From positions 1 through 15,583 of the forward strand of contig CAJUHL010000037.1 of NCBI GenBank assembly GCA_910586425.1: a stretch of DNA of 15,583 bases, read 5' to 3'. The stretch comes from an uncultured Bacilli bacterium. GTDB lineage: Bacteria; Bacillota_I; Bacilli_A; RF39; UBA660. The position numbers were made by a program, and so were the translations under genes. The notes beneath the pieces were generated by a model that was not told the DNA's origin, did no database searches, and saw only the letters and a program-made list of their open reading frames with translations. Shown here one piece after another: positions 1 to 7,288 of this stretch. Position 1 is the first letter of the stretch. Every line of letters begins with the position of its first letter.

Positions 1-104
1 ATATTCATTTTTCTACTTGTAAACTATACTATGATTCTTTTTCTATTTCATTGTAACAAATTTATGCTTTTTTTGCAAGTCATTTACTACTTTATGAAAT
101 GTTT

Positions 105-1301
105 CTAAATATCCTCTATTTTAACATCCACATTATGATGAATATGTTCCCAATTATTTACTTTTCTAAATAAGCAAATAAACTGAATGGGGATCCATGT
201 GCTTAAAAATAATGGGAATAATAAAATCGAACATTTCATATCTTTAGGTTTTTTTTGATTACATTCTATTATAAAAATAGCAAAAACAACAATTAATATA
301 TAAACTACCACTAATAAGAAAAGCCCATGAACAAAAGAAGAGAAAAAACCATATTGAATTAAGACATAGGCAATATTTATCGTCCCTACTGTACAAGTAA
401 GGACTTGCAAAAGTGGCGAAAAGAAAATAAAAAATAAATCTAATCTAGACATCCAATTTCTTTTCTCTTTTAACAACAATTTAAAATACTTTTTTAGACA
501 TTGATACGCACCTGTTGTCCAACGTTTACGTTGTTTCCATGAAACTGAAAATTGACTTGGTTGTTCATCATAAATAATGGCTTTAGAAACAAAGTCAATT
601 GGTATATTATGAATTGTTAAAAAAGCAGAATATTCCATATCTTCTGTTAATGTTGTCATAGGATAATCAAACTTGTCAATTACCTCTTTTGCAATCATCA
701 TACCTGTTCCACTAAAAGTTGCAGAAATTCCTATTTTTTTTCTTGTATAAAAAAACATATTTTGCATGTAATAAAAAATAGAATATCCACCACTTAACCA
801 ATTTTCACGTCTATTTTTACTATCACGAAAACTTTGTGCAGCTAATGATCCATTTTGAAAAGTAATATCCATCTGTTTACAAAAATTAGGATGAACGATA
901 TTATCCGCATCAAATATCAAATAAGCATCAAATATTTGTTTTTTTAAAACTGAAAAAGCATACGATAACACGTCTCCTTTACTTTTTACAGTATCAGGGC
1001 ATTTTAAAATATTTACATTTTTTGTAATGGCAATCTCCTCTGTACAATCTTCACAATGGTTTACTAATACATATATTTTATAATTTTTAGAAGAATAATT
1101 TTGATTTTTTAAACTATCTAATAAATTTCCAATTACAATTTCTTCATTTCGAGCTGGGATTAAAATTGCAAACTTGCATTTTTCTGCATACATGATAGGA
1201 TCTTTTTTCTTTTTTAAAAGGCCAATTATAAAAGGGGTTGCAAAATGAAGCGCGTATATTACGTTGATTATCAATAAAAAGTAATATATTATCTGTAGCA
1301 T
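105..1301 (-). CDS. Membrane glycosyltransferase, family 2
   Basis: A processive-type GT2 enzyme that probably transfers sugars from nucleotide-sugar donors to a surface polysaccharide or lipid on the cytoplasmic face of the membrane. Numbering is from the ATG at 1301 (398 aa). A membrane segment lies at about 4-28, followed by the catalytic domain opening with IPARNEE at about 48-54. The metal-binding DADN is at about 131-134, the TEDMEY acidic motif at about 219-224 and QRKRW at about 257-261, and at least three C-terminal membrane helices follow. This is the motif order of cellulose/hyaluronan-synthase-like enzymes. A GTG five codons upstream (1316) is possible, but the ATG sits better after GGGAAGTGA. 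It has its own promoter (1336-1364) and no neighbouring polysaccharide genes, so the product cannot be named. Confidence 0.88.
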   Translation of the reverse strand: MLQIIYYFLLIINVIYALHFATPFIIGLLKKKKDPIMYAEKCKFAILIPARNEEIVIGNLLDSLKNQNYSSKNYKIYVLVNHCEDCTEEIAITKNVNILKCPDTVKSKGDVLSYAFSVLKKQIFDAYLIFDADNIVHPNFCKQMDITFQNGSLAAQSFRDSKNRRENWLSGGYSIFYYMQNMFFYTRKKIGISATFSGTGMMIAKEVIDKFDYPMTTLTEDMEYSAFLTIHNIPIDFVSKAIIYDEQPSQFSVSWKQRKRWTTGAYQCLKKYFKLLLKEKRNWMSRLDLFFIFFSPLLQVLTCTVGTINIAYVLIQYGFFSSFVHGLFLLVVVYILIVVFAIFIIECNQKKPKDMKCSILLFPLFLSTWIPIQFICLFRKVNNWEHIHHNVDVKIEDI

Positions 1302-1335
1302 ATCTTCACTTCCCACTACATAAGTTTCTATTTAC

Positions 1336-1364
1336 ATTCTAGTCTTTCCTATGAAAAATGTCAA
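1336..1364 (-). promoter_or_regulatory. Sigma-A promoter of the glycosyltransferase gene
   Basis: The minus strand reads TTGACA (1359-1364), a 17-bp spacer, then TAGAAT (1336-1341). The -35 is perfect and the -10 matches at 5 of 6 positions. The leader to the ATG at 1301 would be about 28 nt. Confidence 0.75.
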
Positions 1365-1639
1365 TTATCTTATTGTTCTATTTATTTAAAAAACTCGAAC
1401 TATTTTGAAAAAATAGCATCTTTTTATAAGTTTTCAAATAGCGTTATAACCTTTATTTATAAGCGCTTACGGCATTTTTGTTTTTGAAGGATATTCTTAT
1501 AAATTGTTATAATTTCTTTTGTTTTCACTTTAAAAAGTAGTAAATTAGTAGTAAAAATTTAGAAATTTTTAAAGTATTAATTTTAAATATAAAAAAAATA
1601 CCATGACATTGCACAGTATAAGAGTATCTATTTATAAAA

Positions 1640-1735
1640 GCGGGACTTAATAGCGTAGCCTACTCAAGTCTTCGCATAATAAGGTATAGTATTACCCTTA
1701 TTATGTAGCATGAAGAATGTAGCAACCACAACTCT
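1640..1735. other. Structured non-coding element, possible small RNA
   Basis: The arms CATAATAAGG (1675-1684) and CCTTATTATG (1696-1705) pair perfectly. They extend inward through TA/TA past one bulged C and outward through TCTTC (1669-1673) with GAAGA (1712-1716) across an asymmetric internal loop. A second small stem, GACTT (1644-1648) with AAGTC (1666-1670), overlaps the outer stem and would compete with it. The block is less A/T-monotonous than its surroundings. No T-run follows directly on either strand, so it does not look like a simple terminator. The strand and function are unknown; it could be a small RNA, a MITE remnant or a protein-binding site. Confidence 0.35.
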
Positions 1736-1932
1736 TGTAATTAAAATAGTTATAAAAGTTAATAAAAAATATTTATCATATAAATTCATATTAACCACCA
1801 AGATAATTATAACATTATTTCTTATTATAAAGTAGTAAAATAACTTAAAAATTTTACATGTACATCCTAAAATAAAGCATATTAATTAAAAACTAAACTT
1901 TTTGTACTTAAAAAAATAAAACTGGAATAATT

Positions 1933-2163
1933 CTATTTTTTCACTAGTTTTTTCAATGATTCATTTTCAGATAATCTTCTCAAAATACATTTTTCAAAAG
2001 CATTTAGTTCATCTAAATCTATATTTAAAATACTAGAAATTTCTTCATTAGATAAGCATTCATAAAATTTATAATAAATAAAAGATTGACTTGTACTATC
2101 TAACAAACAAATTAGTTCTTGAATCTCCTCACTTTCTTTTACACAACAAAAAATCAATTCCAT
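1933..2163 (-). CDS. Small sigma-70 region 4-like protein
   Basis: A 76-aa product. Residues about 21-65 resemble the sigma-70 region 4 helix-turn-helix, with a helix, then the core LSNEEISSILNI (about 37-48) and a basic helix ending in LRRL. The usual region 2 of a sigma factor is absent, so it is either a stand-alone HTH protein or a remnant of a longer factor. No good ribosome site precedes the ATG at 2163, and the frame upstream closes at a TAA after five codons, close to the tRNA gene. It lies directly downstream of tRNA-Ile and could be read through from the tRNA promoter. Function is not recognised. Confidence 0.45.
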   Translation of the reverse strand: MELIFCCVKESEEIQELICLLDSTSQSFIYYKFYECLSNEEISSILNIDLDELNAFEKCILRRLSENESLKKLVKK

Positions 2164-2223
2164 TTCTAGAATTGATATTTATCATTAAGCTCTAACTATA
2201 AAAGTTCGAGTTTGATATCAATC

Positions 2224-2300
<77 letters not shown>

Positions 2301-2321
2301 AAACATTTAAATGACTATTAG

Positions 2322-2350
2322 AGTATATCGCATTTTTTATAATTTGGCAA
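2322..2350 (-). promoter_or_regulatory. Promoter of tRNA-Ile
   Basis: Minus strand TTGCCA (2345-2350), 17-bp spacer, TATACT (2322-2327). Each hexamer matches sigma-A consensus at 5 of 6 positions, and the predicted start is about 15 nt before the mature tRNA 5' end. Confidence 0.75.
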
Positions 2351-2420
2351 TACCCTTTCCTTATTTTTTAAAAATTTAATAAAATATATGCCTTCAAAGA
2401 GAAATTTATTACAACCCAAA

Positions 2421-2446
2421 ATAAAAAGGGTTTTTCCCCTTTTTAG
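2421..2446 (-). terminator. Terminator after the YjcZ-like genes
   Basis: The minus strand has AAAAAGGG, a short A-rich loop, then CCCTTTTT followed by ATTTTG. The stop codon of the 42-aa gene is part of the left arm. It closes the two-gene sporulation unit. Confidence 0.75.
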
Positions 2447-2568
2447 CATGCAATGAATGAACCAATAATAATAGCAAGTAAGATATATAATACAATAATG
2501 CATACATATCCACTACCATTATTACAATTTGGTTTTGTATTTGTGTTGCAAGAATTTGAACAAGCCAT
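2443..2568 (-). CDS. Tiny Cys-rich YjcZ-like sporulation membrane protein
   Basis: A peptide of about 41 aa. An Asn/Cys-rich head (ACSNSCNTNT, then PNCNNGSGY) is followed by one hydrophobic helix (IIVLYILLAIIIGSFIAC) that runs to the C-terminus. This is the design of the YjcZ/tiny-TM sporulation family: a short polar, Cys- or Gly-containing head and a terminal membrane helix. There are two adjacent ATG codons (2571 and 2568); the second gives better spacing from GGAGGTG. It is the second gene of a pair, 19 bp after the 27-aa gene, and is followed at once by a hairpin terminator. The role is presumably in the spore envelope; no biochemical activity is implied. Confidence 0.7.
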   Translation of the reverse strand: MACSNSCNTNTKPNCNNGSGYVCIIVLYILLAIIIGSFIAC

Positions 2569-2587
2569 CATAGCACCTCCTTACGTC

Positions 2588-2671
2588 CTAAATGTAGGCA
2601 CCAAGTATAATAATTAAAAGAATAAATAATACTAAAACGATAGCAGCTCCAGATACTCCTGTATTACACAT
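2588..2671 (-). CDS. YjcZ family sporulation protein, 27 aa
   Basis: The product starts MCNTGVSGAA and continues as a single hydrophobic helix (IVLVLFILLIIILGAYI). This matches the YjcZ tiny transmembrane family, whose members are about 25-50 aa and share the FxLLIIxGA-type helix. A strong AAAGGAGG ribosome site lies 8 nt before the ATG. It is the first gene of a two-gene unit with the Cys-rich relative at 2443-2568. A possible mother-cell sigma-K promoter lies upstream, in line with the late-sporulation expression known for Bacillus relatives. The assignment rests on composition and length because the protein is too short for much more. Confidence 0.75.
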   Translation of the reverse strand: MCNTGVSGAAIVLVLFILLIIILGAYI

Positions 2672-2703
2672 AAAGCATTCCTCCTTTTTTTGTCTTTTCA
2701 CAT

Positions 2704-2730
2704 TATTCTATGGAAAAATCAAATATGTGT
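2704..2730 (-). promoter_or_regulatory. Possible sigma-K promoter of the YjcZ-like unit
   Basis: The minus strand reads AC, 16 bp, then CATAGAATA. The -10 fits the sigma-K consensus CATAnnnTA and the spacing is right. The motif is short, and sigma-E has a similar -10, so the sigma factor is an inference. The leader would be about 25 nt. Confidence 0.45.
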
Positions 2731-2760
2731 GAATACTTATGACCCAATTTATCGTTTTTC

Positions 2761-2789
2761 TTGTGTTTTTTTCAAATCTTTGATAATAT
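2761..2789 (+). promoter_or_regulatory. Promoter of the PrsA-like gene
   Basis: TTGTGT (2761-2766), 17 bp, then TAATAT (2784-2789) preceded by an extended-10 TGA. The hexamers are weak but the spacing is exact. An AAAGGAGG ribosome site follows at 2804-2811. Confidence 0.5.
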
Positions 2790-2818
2790 TATATATGTAA
2801 ATTAAAGGAGGATATAAG

Positions 2819-3871
2819 ATGACCAAAAAGAAAAAAAATATCGTTGTAAATGAAAAGAAAGAAAATCATATTTCCAGTATGATGGACAAGAAAACACAAA
2901 ATATTACAATTACACTACTTGTAATCGCATGTTTACTTTTGATTATCATTTTAGTTGTAATTATAAAAGGACATGAAGCAAAATTAAAAGATGGAAAAGA
3001 AATCATTGCTTCTGTTGAAGGAAAGGAAATTACAGCAGAAGATTTATTTGGCGAATTGAAAGCTCAATATGGTACTAATATTTTAATCAATACCATTGAT
3101 GACTATATTGCCAACAAAGAATTTGAAGATAACGATGCTGCTAAAAAGTACGCATCTGCACAACTTGCTGCTTTAAAACAACAATACGAAAGTATGGGAT
3201 ACAAATTTAGTACCATTTTAACAAATTATGGTTATGAAAGTGAAGACGAATTATTGAAAGTATTCATTTCTGACTATAAAAAAAATAAAGTCATTGAAAA
3301 ATACATTGCAGACCATTTGAGCGATGATGAAATCAATTCCTATTATGAAAAAGAAATACATGGAAAATTGACTGTTAAGCATATTTTAATCAAACCAGCA
3401 AGTTCAACTACAAGTGAAGAAAAGCAAAAGGCAGAAGAAGAAGCAAAAGCAAAAGCACAAGAAGTAATTCAAAAATTAAATGAAGGTACTGCTTGGGCAG
3501 AACTAGTAAATACCTATTCAGATGATACTGCTTCAAAAGCGGAAGAAGGGTTAATTTCTAATTTTGATAGAGATGACGTTGTCACAGAATTCTATGATGC
3601 TTCTCTACAATTAAAAGACAATGAATATACCAAAGAACCTGTAAAAAGTACCTATGGATATCATGTCATTTTAAAAGTTAGTGAAGGAGAAAAACCAACA
3701 TTGGAAAGTAGCAAGGAAACTGTAAAAAATAATCTTGTTTCAAATAAATTACAAGAAGATAAACAACTTGCCGACAAAACTTGGGTACAAATTAGAAAAG
3801 ATTATAAATTAGAAATCAACGATACTAAAATGGAAAAAATATATAAAAGCATTATTAGTGAATTAGAATAA
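2819..3871 (+). CDS. prsA: PrsA-like membrane-anchored parvulin foldase (peptidylprolyl isomerase)
   Basis: An extracytoplasmic folding catalyst of 350 aa. A Lys-rich cytoplasmic tail (1-28) is followed by a membrane helix (about 30-49), an N-terminal chaperone region like SurA/PrsA (about 60-180), and a parvulin domain at about 184-288 (LTVKHILIKPAS at its start, STYGYHVILKV at its end). A helical C-terminal tail continues the chaperone part. Classical PrsA is a lipoprotein. Here the only Cys near the N-terminus lies inside the helix (IACLLL), so it is probably held by an uncleaved signal anchor. A Lys/Glu/Ala-rich insert (about 199-216) lengthens the early parvulin domain. It is a single gene with its own promoter and a terminator at 3872-3901. 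Confidence 0.85.
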   Translation: MTKKKKNIVVNEKKENHISSMMDKKTQNITITLLVIACLLLIIILVVIIKGHEAKLKDGKEIIASVEGKEITAEDLFGELKAQYGTNILINTIDDYIANKEFEDNDAAKKYASAQLAALKQQYESMGYKFSTILTNYGYESEDELLKVFISDYKKNKVIEKYIADHLSDDEINSYYEKEIHGKLTVKHILIKPASSTTSEEKQKAEEEAKAKAQEVIQKLNEGTAWAELVNTYSDDTASKAEEGLISNFDRDDVVTEFYDASLQLKDNEYTKEPVKSTYGYHVILKVSEGEKPTLESSKETVKNNLVSNKLQEDKQLADKTWVQIRKDYKLEINDTKMEKIYKSIISELE

Positions 3872-3901
3872 AATAAAAGGACTCAAAGGTCCTTTTATTT
3901 T
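3872..3901. terminator. Bidirectional terminator between prsA and the DUF1653 gene
   Basis: AAAATAAAAGGAC pairs with GTCCTTTTATTTT around a six-base loop, giving U-rich tails on both strands. It serves the converging prsA and recX-DUF1653 units and overlaps the last codons of the latter. Confidence 0.85.
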
Positions 3902-4125
3902 GTTCTTGTACTTGGAATATTCTGTAATTCAAAACGATATTTTTGGCCATTTTGATTTACTTCATCTATAAATAGATTATAAGGTCTTACCCATAGAGGG
4001 CCATCCTCATATAAGCCTCTATATACAACCATTTTTTCTTCATTTTCACTATGTGTAGCGATTGCTTCTACGATATAATAATCACCCTTATAATGTTTAT
4101 AAATTCCCTTGACTTTAATTTCCAT
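3895..4125 (-). CDS. DUF1653 family protein
   Basis: A 76-aa protein containing a near-complete DUF1653 domain. The features seen are GIYKHYKGDYYIVEAIATHS near the start, MVVYRGLY in the middle, and WVRPYNLF followed by a short tail; family members are usually 65-80 aa. The fold is a small beta-rich domain of unknown biochemical role. The ATG at 4125 lies inside the 3' end of recX (11-bp overlap) with AAAGAGG upstream, so it is translationally linked to recX and shares its promoter. That link would put it under the same possible SOS control. Confidence 0.85.
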   Translation of the reverse strand: MEIKVKGIYKHYKGDYYIVEAIATHSENEEKMVVYRGLYEDGPLWVRPYNLFIDEVNQNGQKYRFELQNIPSTRTK

Positions 4126-4900
4126 ACTTACCTCTTTCTAACTCTATTAGATCCTGAATATCAGATAAGGAAAAGCCTTTTTGATACAACTTATTCTTAA
4201 TTTGATTTTCTAGCATATTTCCTGTGTATTTTTTAGACAACTTTAAATATAACAATTGATATTCTTTTTTTAATAAATCACAGTCATTGTAAGAAATGGA
4301 TTCTAGAATAGAGCAAATTTGTTCTTTTTCATAACCTAAATTCATTAACTCCACTAATAATTTTTGCTTCAATTGGTATTTAGAATGTTTATGATTGGTA
4401 GATACTCTTTTTTGAATGATTTTTCTTAATTTTTCCTCAAAAATAGAATCATCATAATGGTTTAACTCCTCTATAATTTTAGCGGAATTCAAATCGTGAT
4501 TTTCTAACTCCCTTTTAATTTGATTTGGTCCCCAATTAGATAAATGAACCTTATCTGCAATAAAAGACACAATAAATTGATGTTCATTTAATAATCCTTT
4601 GCCTTTTAATTTTTCTATAATTTTCTTTTGCTCTTCTTCTGGTATCTCCTTCTTGTTTAAATAGGCATACATCTCTTTTTCACTGCGCATTTTGGTTGTA
4701 ATATATTTAAGAGCCTTGTAATAGCTATCATATTCGCTTGTTTCCTTCATAACTTGATTTTGTAATTCAGTATCCATTTCTGGTTGAAATAACAAATTAT
4801 TGTTTAAAATGATATCATCATATGTAGTTATTTTTGTTTTTTGATCCAATTCAATTTTATATTTTCCACTTTTCAACTTTTGTATTTTTGTAATCTTCAT
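4115..4900 (-). CDS. recX: Recombination regulator RecX
   Basis: A modulator of RecA filament activity of 261 aa, close to the size of other Gram-positive RecX proteins. After an N-terminal beta region (MKITKIQKLKSGKYKIELD), it shows the RecX helical repeats: SEKEMYAYLNKKEI with a GLLNEHQFI turn at about 76-116, SNWGPNQIKRELENH at about 124-138, and further repeats towards the C-terminus. I chose the ATG at 4900. The ATG at 4921 would coincide with the predicted transcription start from the promoter at 4924-4952. RecA itself is not in the window. The downstream DUF1653 gene overlaps the end. Confidence 0.88.
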   Translation of the reverse strand: MKITKIQKLKSGKYKIELDQKTKITTYDDIILNNNLLFQPEMDTELQNQVMKETSEYDSYYKALKYITTKMRSEKEMYAYLNKKEIPEEEQKKIIEKLKGKGLLNEHQFIVSFIADKVHLSNWGPNQIKRELENHDLNSAKIIEELNHYDDSIFEEKLRKIIQKRVSTNHKHSKYQLKQKLLVELMNLGYEKEQICSILESISYNDCDLLKKEYQLLYLKLSKKYTGNMLENQIKNKLYQKGFSLSDIQDLIELERGKYGN

Positions 4901-4923
4901 AGCATCACAACCTTTATGCATAC

Positions 4924-4952
4924 ATTATAACATACATATGTTCGTTACACAA
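4924..4952 (-). promoter_or_regulatory. recX promoter
   Basis: Minus strand TTGTGT (4947-4952), 17-bp spacer, TATAAT (4924-4929) with an extended-10 TG. The leader to the ATG at 4900 is about 17 nt. A LexA-like box fills the spacer. Confidence 0.75.
4931..4944. promoter_or_regulatory. LexA (DinR)-like SOS box in the recX promoter
   Basis: The plus strand reads CATACATATGTTCG. The known Gram-positive box is CGAACnnnnGTTCG; the right half is perfect and the left half differs at two bases. It lies wholly between -35 and -10, where a repressor would block RNA polymerase. Confidence 0.5.
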
Positions 4953-4968
4953 GCCCTAAAAAAAGCGA

Positions 4969-5166
4969 TTAAGCTTCTATTTGAACCATATTTTTGGCTA
5001 CTTCTTCCAATGCACGCCCGATTTCCTTTTTAGACGTATACTCATTTTCCTTTAATTGATAATGATTATTTTCCTGCATTTCACGTACCCGTTTTGAAAT
5101 CAAGTTAACCAATAAATATTTTGACCCTACTTGGCTTAATAACTTATCAATAGATGGTTGTATCAT
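4969..5166 (-). CDS. rpoZ: RNA polymerase omega subunit
   Basis: A 65-aa protein matching the short omega subunit of Firmicutes. Seen are MIQPSIDKLLSQVGSKYLLV at the N-terminus, the ISKRVREMQE helix, and KEIGRALEEVAKNMV near the end, equivalent to the conserved KPIGRALEEI block. Omega binds the beta-prime C-terminus and aids core assembly. In many Firmicutes rpoZ follows gmk; here it stands alone with its own strong promoter and AAGGAGTGA ribosome site. It is upstream of recX on the same strand but separated by the recX promoter. Confidence 0.88.
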   Translation of the reverse strand: MIQPSIDKLLSQVGSKYLLVNLISKRVREMQENNHYQLKENEYTSKKEIGRALEEVAKNMVQIEA

Positions 5167-5185
5167 TTTATCACTCCTTATTATG

Positions 5186-5214
5186 ATAATATACTATATT
5201 CTTTCGGGTTTCAA
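5186..5214 (-). promoter_or_regulatory. rpoZ promoter
   Basis: Minus strand TTGAAA (5209-5214), 17 bp, TATTAT (5186-5191). The predicted leader is about 13 nt. Confidence 0.7.
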
Positions 5215-5349
5215 GCAATTACGGAATGATTGACATTATTTGACAACCATTTACTAGTATTATTCTTTGTCTATATTTTGACATCTTCGTACTGTTTTAA
5301 TTGATATTAACTGAACATCATAGGAAATATTGCTACTTTGATCACGTAA

Positions 5350-6627
5350 TTATAATGATTCTATCATCTCCAGAATCAAAGGTTGTCTTTCTCCAACATC
5401 CTGTGAGAAGGTAAAACAATCTAAAATTTCCTGTACACTTACATCTTGGCCATCAAAATAAACACATAATAGTTCTTCATTTTCTAATACAAAATCCCCC
5501 ACTTTTACAGACAAACGAATCCCTACCCCATGGTCGATCACATCGTCCTTTTGCATTCTTCCAGCACCCAATTTTCTTACCACTTCACCTATCTGATTGG
5601 CATCGATTCTTGTAATAAAGCCACTTTGAGGACTTTTGATGGAGATAAAAGGGTCTTGTTCAATTTGATTGATATCACCTTGTTGATAAGCAATTAGCTC
5701 TTTTAATTTTTCATAACCTTTTCCATTTTTTAAATTTTGTTCTAACATTTGATAAGCTTCTTCTTTGGAACAGTCACGTGCAATGCTAACCATCAAGCTT
5801 CCTAAAGTAAGTACCAATTCTTCTAAATCTTTTGGTCCATTTCCTTTAAGTGTTTCTATACTTTCGATTACTTCTATCCCATTTCCAACTGCATATCCCA
5901 AGGGTTCTTCCATATTAGTTAAAACGCACTTTACAACTTTTTTATAATGGGTTCCAATCTCTATCATACAACGTGCCAAAGCACGGGCATCCTCTATGGT
6001 TTTCATAAGGGCCCCATTTCCAACTTTGACATCTAATACAATTCCATCGGCACCAGAAGCAATTTTTTTACTCATAATACTAGATGCGATTAATGGAATG
6101 GATTCGGTTGTACCAGATACATCTCTTAAAGCATAGATTTTTTTATCAGCAGGCGCGATATTTCCTGTTTGACTCATAATAGCAACGCCAATTTGATTGA
6201 CTTGTTCTATGAATTTCTCTTTTGTTGTTTCTACTTGGAATCCCGCAATGGATTCTAATTTATCGATGGTTCCCCCAGTCACTCCAAGACCTCTTCCACT
6301 CATTTTGGCTACATTTACACCAACAGAGGCAACAAGTGGCGCTAATACAATTGTTGTCTTATCACCAATTCCACCTGTAGAATGCTTGTCTACTATTTTT
6401 CCTTTCATTTCAGATAAATCGATTGTTTCTCCACTTTTTATCATAATATCAGTTAGGTCAATTGTTTCTTTCATCGTCATTCCATTACAAACAATTGCCA
6501 TTAAAAATGCACTCATTTGATAATCAGGAATATCGTTAGATACATATCCATTTATCATAAAAGCAATTTCTTCTTTCGTTAGTTCTTGCTTATTTTTTTT
6601 CTTTGTAATTATTTCAATTGAATTCAT
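5350..6627 (-). CDS. pdp: Pyrimidine-nucleoside phosphorylase
   Basis: Phosphorolysis of uridine, thymidine and deoxyuridine to base plus (deoxy)ribose 1-phosphate, in nucleoside salvage. The protein is 425 aa, near the family's usual 430-435. The family signature SGRGLGVTGGTIDKLE is at 110-125, the phosphate-binding KHSTGG at 81-86, and the base-binding RDVSGTTESIPLIASSIMSKK block keeps the Arg, Ser and Lys contacts. Lys108 in AKMSGRG is, as I recall, the position that favours broad pyrimidine specificity over thymidine phosphorylase, which has Met there. The signature has Val116 where many relatives have His or Phe. The C-terminal domain is complete (GVGIRLSVKVGDFV). It is a single gene; deoxyribose-phosphate aldolase and cytidine deaminase are not adjacent. 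Confidence 0.93.
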   Translation of the reverse strand: MNSIEIITKKKNKQELTKEEIAFMINGYVSNDIPDYQMSAFLMAIVCNGMTMKETIDLTDIMIKSGETIDLSEMKGKIVDKHSTGGIGDKTTIVLAPLVASVGVNVAKMSGRGLGVTGGTIDKLESIAGFQVETTKEKFIEQVNQIGVAIMSQTGNIAPADKKIYALRDVSGTTESIPLIASSIMSKKIASGADGIVLDVKVGNGALMKTIEDARALARCMIEIGTHYKKVVKCVLTNMEEPLGYAVGNGIEVIESIETLKGNGPKDLEELVLTLGSLMVSIARDCSKEEAYQMLEQNLKNGKGYEKLKELIAYQQGDINQIEQDPFISIKSPQSGFITRIDANQIGEVVRKLGAGRMQKDDVIDHGVGIRLSVKVGDFVLENEELLCVYFDGQDVSVQEILDCFTFSQDVGERQPLILEMIESL

Positions 6628-6646
6628 ATGTTAGTCACCTATTTTG

Positions 6647-6652
6647 ATTATA
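6647..6652 (-). promoter_or_regulatory. Extended -10 promoter of pdp
   Basis: The minus strand reads TGATATAAT, an extended -10, 20 bp before the ATG with AGGTGA between. No good -35 is visible. The region directly adjoins the terminator of the gene upstream. Confidence 0.5.
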
Positions 6653-6660
6653 TCATAAAT

Positions 6661-6695
6661 GAAAAAGAACGAATATTGTTTTTCTCGTTCCTTTA
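6661..6695 (-). terminator. Terminator after the XRE regulator fragment
   Basis: GAACGA (6667-6672) pairs with TCGTTC (6685-6690), extended by A/T pairs past one mismatch. On the minus strand the hairpin is followed by CTTTTTC. Confidence 0.65.
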
Positions 6696-6703
6696 CATAT
6701 TTT

Positions 6704-7288
6704 CTATTCTATATTTTCCTCGCACGTAGGAATCTTCATCCCCTTTTTCCATAATAATTTTGAATAATAAATCTCTTCTGGAACTTCCAGAAGGGCACTC
6801 TTTATTCCTACTGGTTGCAGTTTAATCAAGTAAGTTCCTCCCCAAGCAGTATCCATCATCAATCTGGTATCACGTAATCGGTAGAATGTATATACTTGTT
6901 TTCCCTCACTCATTTGAGTGTTTACAAACCCAGGAACTCCTTCTTTTGGGTAAATTGATACTTGTAATAAATATTCTGATAATTGGCAGATACTCGCATT
7001 CCCCATTTCTTCTGGCAAGCCAATTCTTGCATATCGATACTCCTGTATGCATGTAAAAAGGATGAGTCCAATTATGGGAACTAGGAGGAAACTAAACAAA
7101 GTGTATTTTACAATCCTTTTTACTTTTCTTTTTAAATCTGTAATATTGATAATAATATTTTCTTCTAATTTCCTTTGTCCAATATCGGATTCTAATCTTT
7201 CTCCGCAAAATAATTCGTTAATGGTAAACCCTAATTTCTCACATAGTGGTTGCATCAAGGATATGTCTAGCATACATTTGCCTCTTTC
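6704..7288 (-). pseudogene. C-terminal part of a split XRE regulator with membrane helix
   Basis: The first residues, ERGKCMLDISLMQPLCEK then LGFTINELFCGE, are the last third of an XRE HTH domain of the class that begins MDQIKIGKFI and has SKWExGK in the middle. A linker follows, then a membrane helix about 64-84 residues into the open frame, and a C-terminal extracytoplasmic domain of about 110 residues that I do not recognise. The recognition helices are missing and are found instead at 9192-9305, beyond an inverted-repeat-bounded segment. The only frame-consistent starts are a TTG within the inverted repeat (7297) and an ATG at 7273 preceded by AGAGG. A truncated membrane protein without the DNA-binding half could therefore still be made. 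The terminator at 6661-6695 follows. Confidence 0.7.

Larger units (their letters stand above)
1317..1932. other. Long AT-rich intergenic region
   Basis: About 615 bp without a supportable gene. At the left it holds the glycosyltransferase promoter. The middle is poly-A/T-rich with short hairpins, for example CTATTTT/AAATAG near 1394 and a small AAGCGCTT palindrome near 1462. The only strong structure is the hairpin at 1669-1716, listed separately. Plus- and minus-strand reading frames here are short and unlike known proteins. Confidence 0.6.

Noticed and set aside
1640..1735. CRISPR tracrRNA-like reading of the bulged hairpin
   Set aside because: The stem-bulge-stem shape recalls a repeat/anti-repeat duplex, but there is no Cas9, array or repeat in the window and no clear terminator hairpin follows.
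2318..2503. 61-codon minus-strand frame near the YjcZ-like genes
   Set aside because: It overlaps the tRNA promoter, the terminator and the better-supported 42-aa gene in another frame.
5765..6520. Plus-strand frames opposite the phosphorylase gene
   Set aside because: Antisense shadows of a strongly conserved gene; no ribosome site or known domain.
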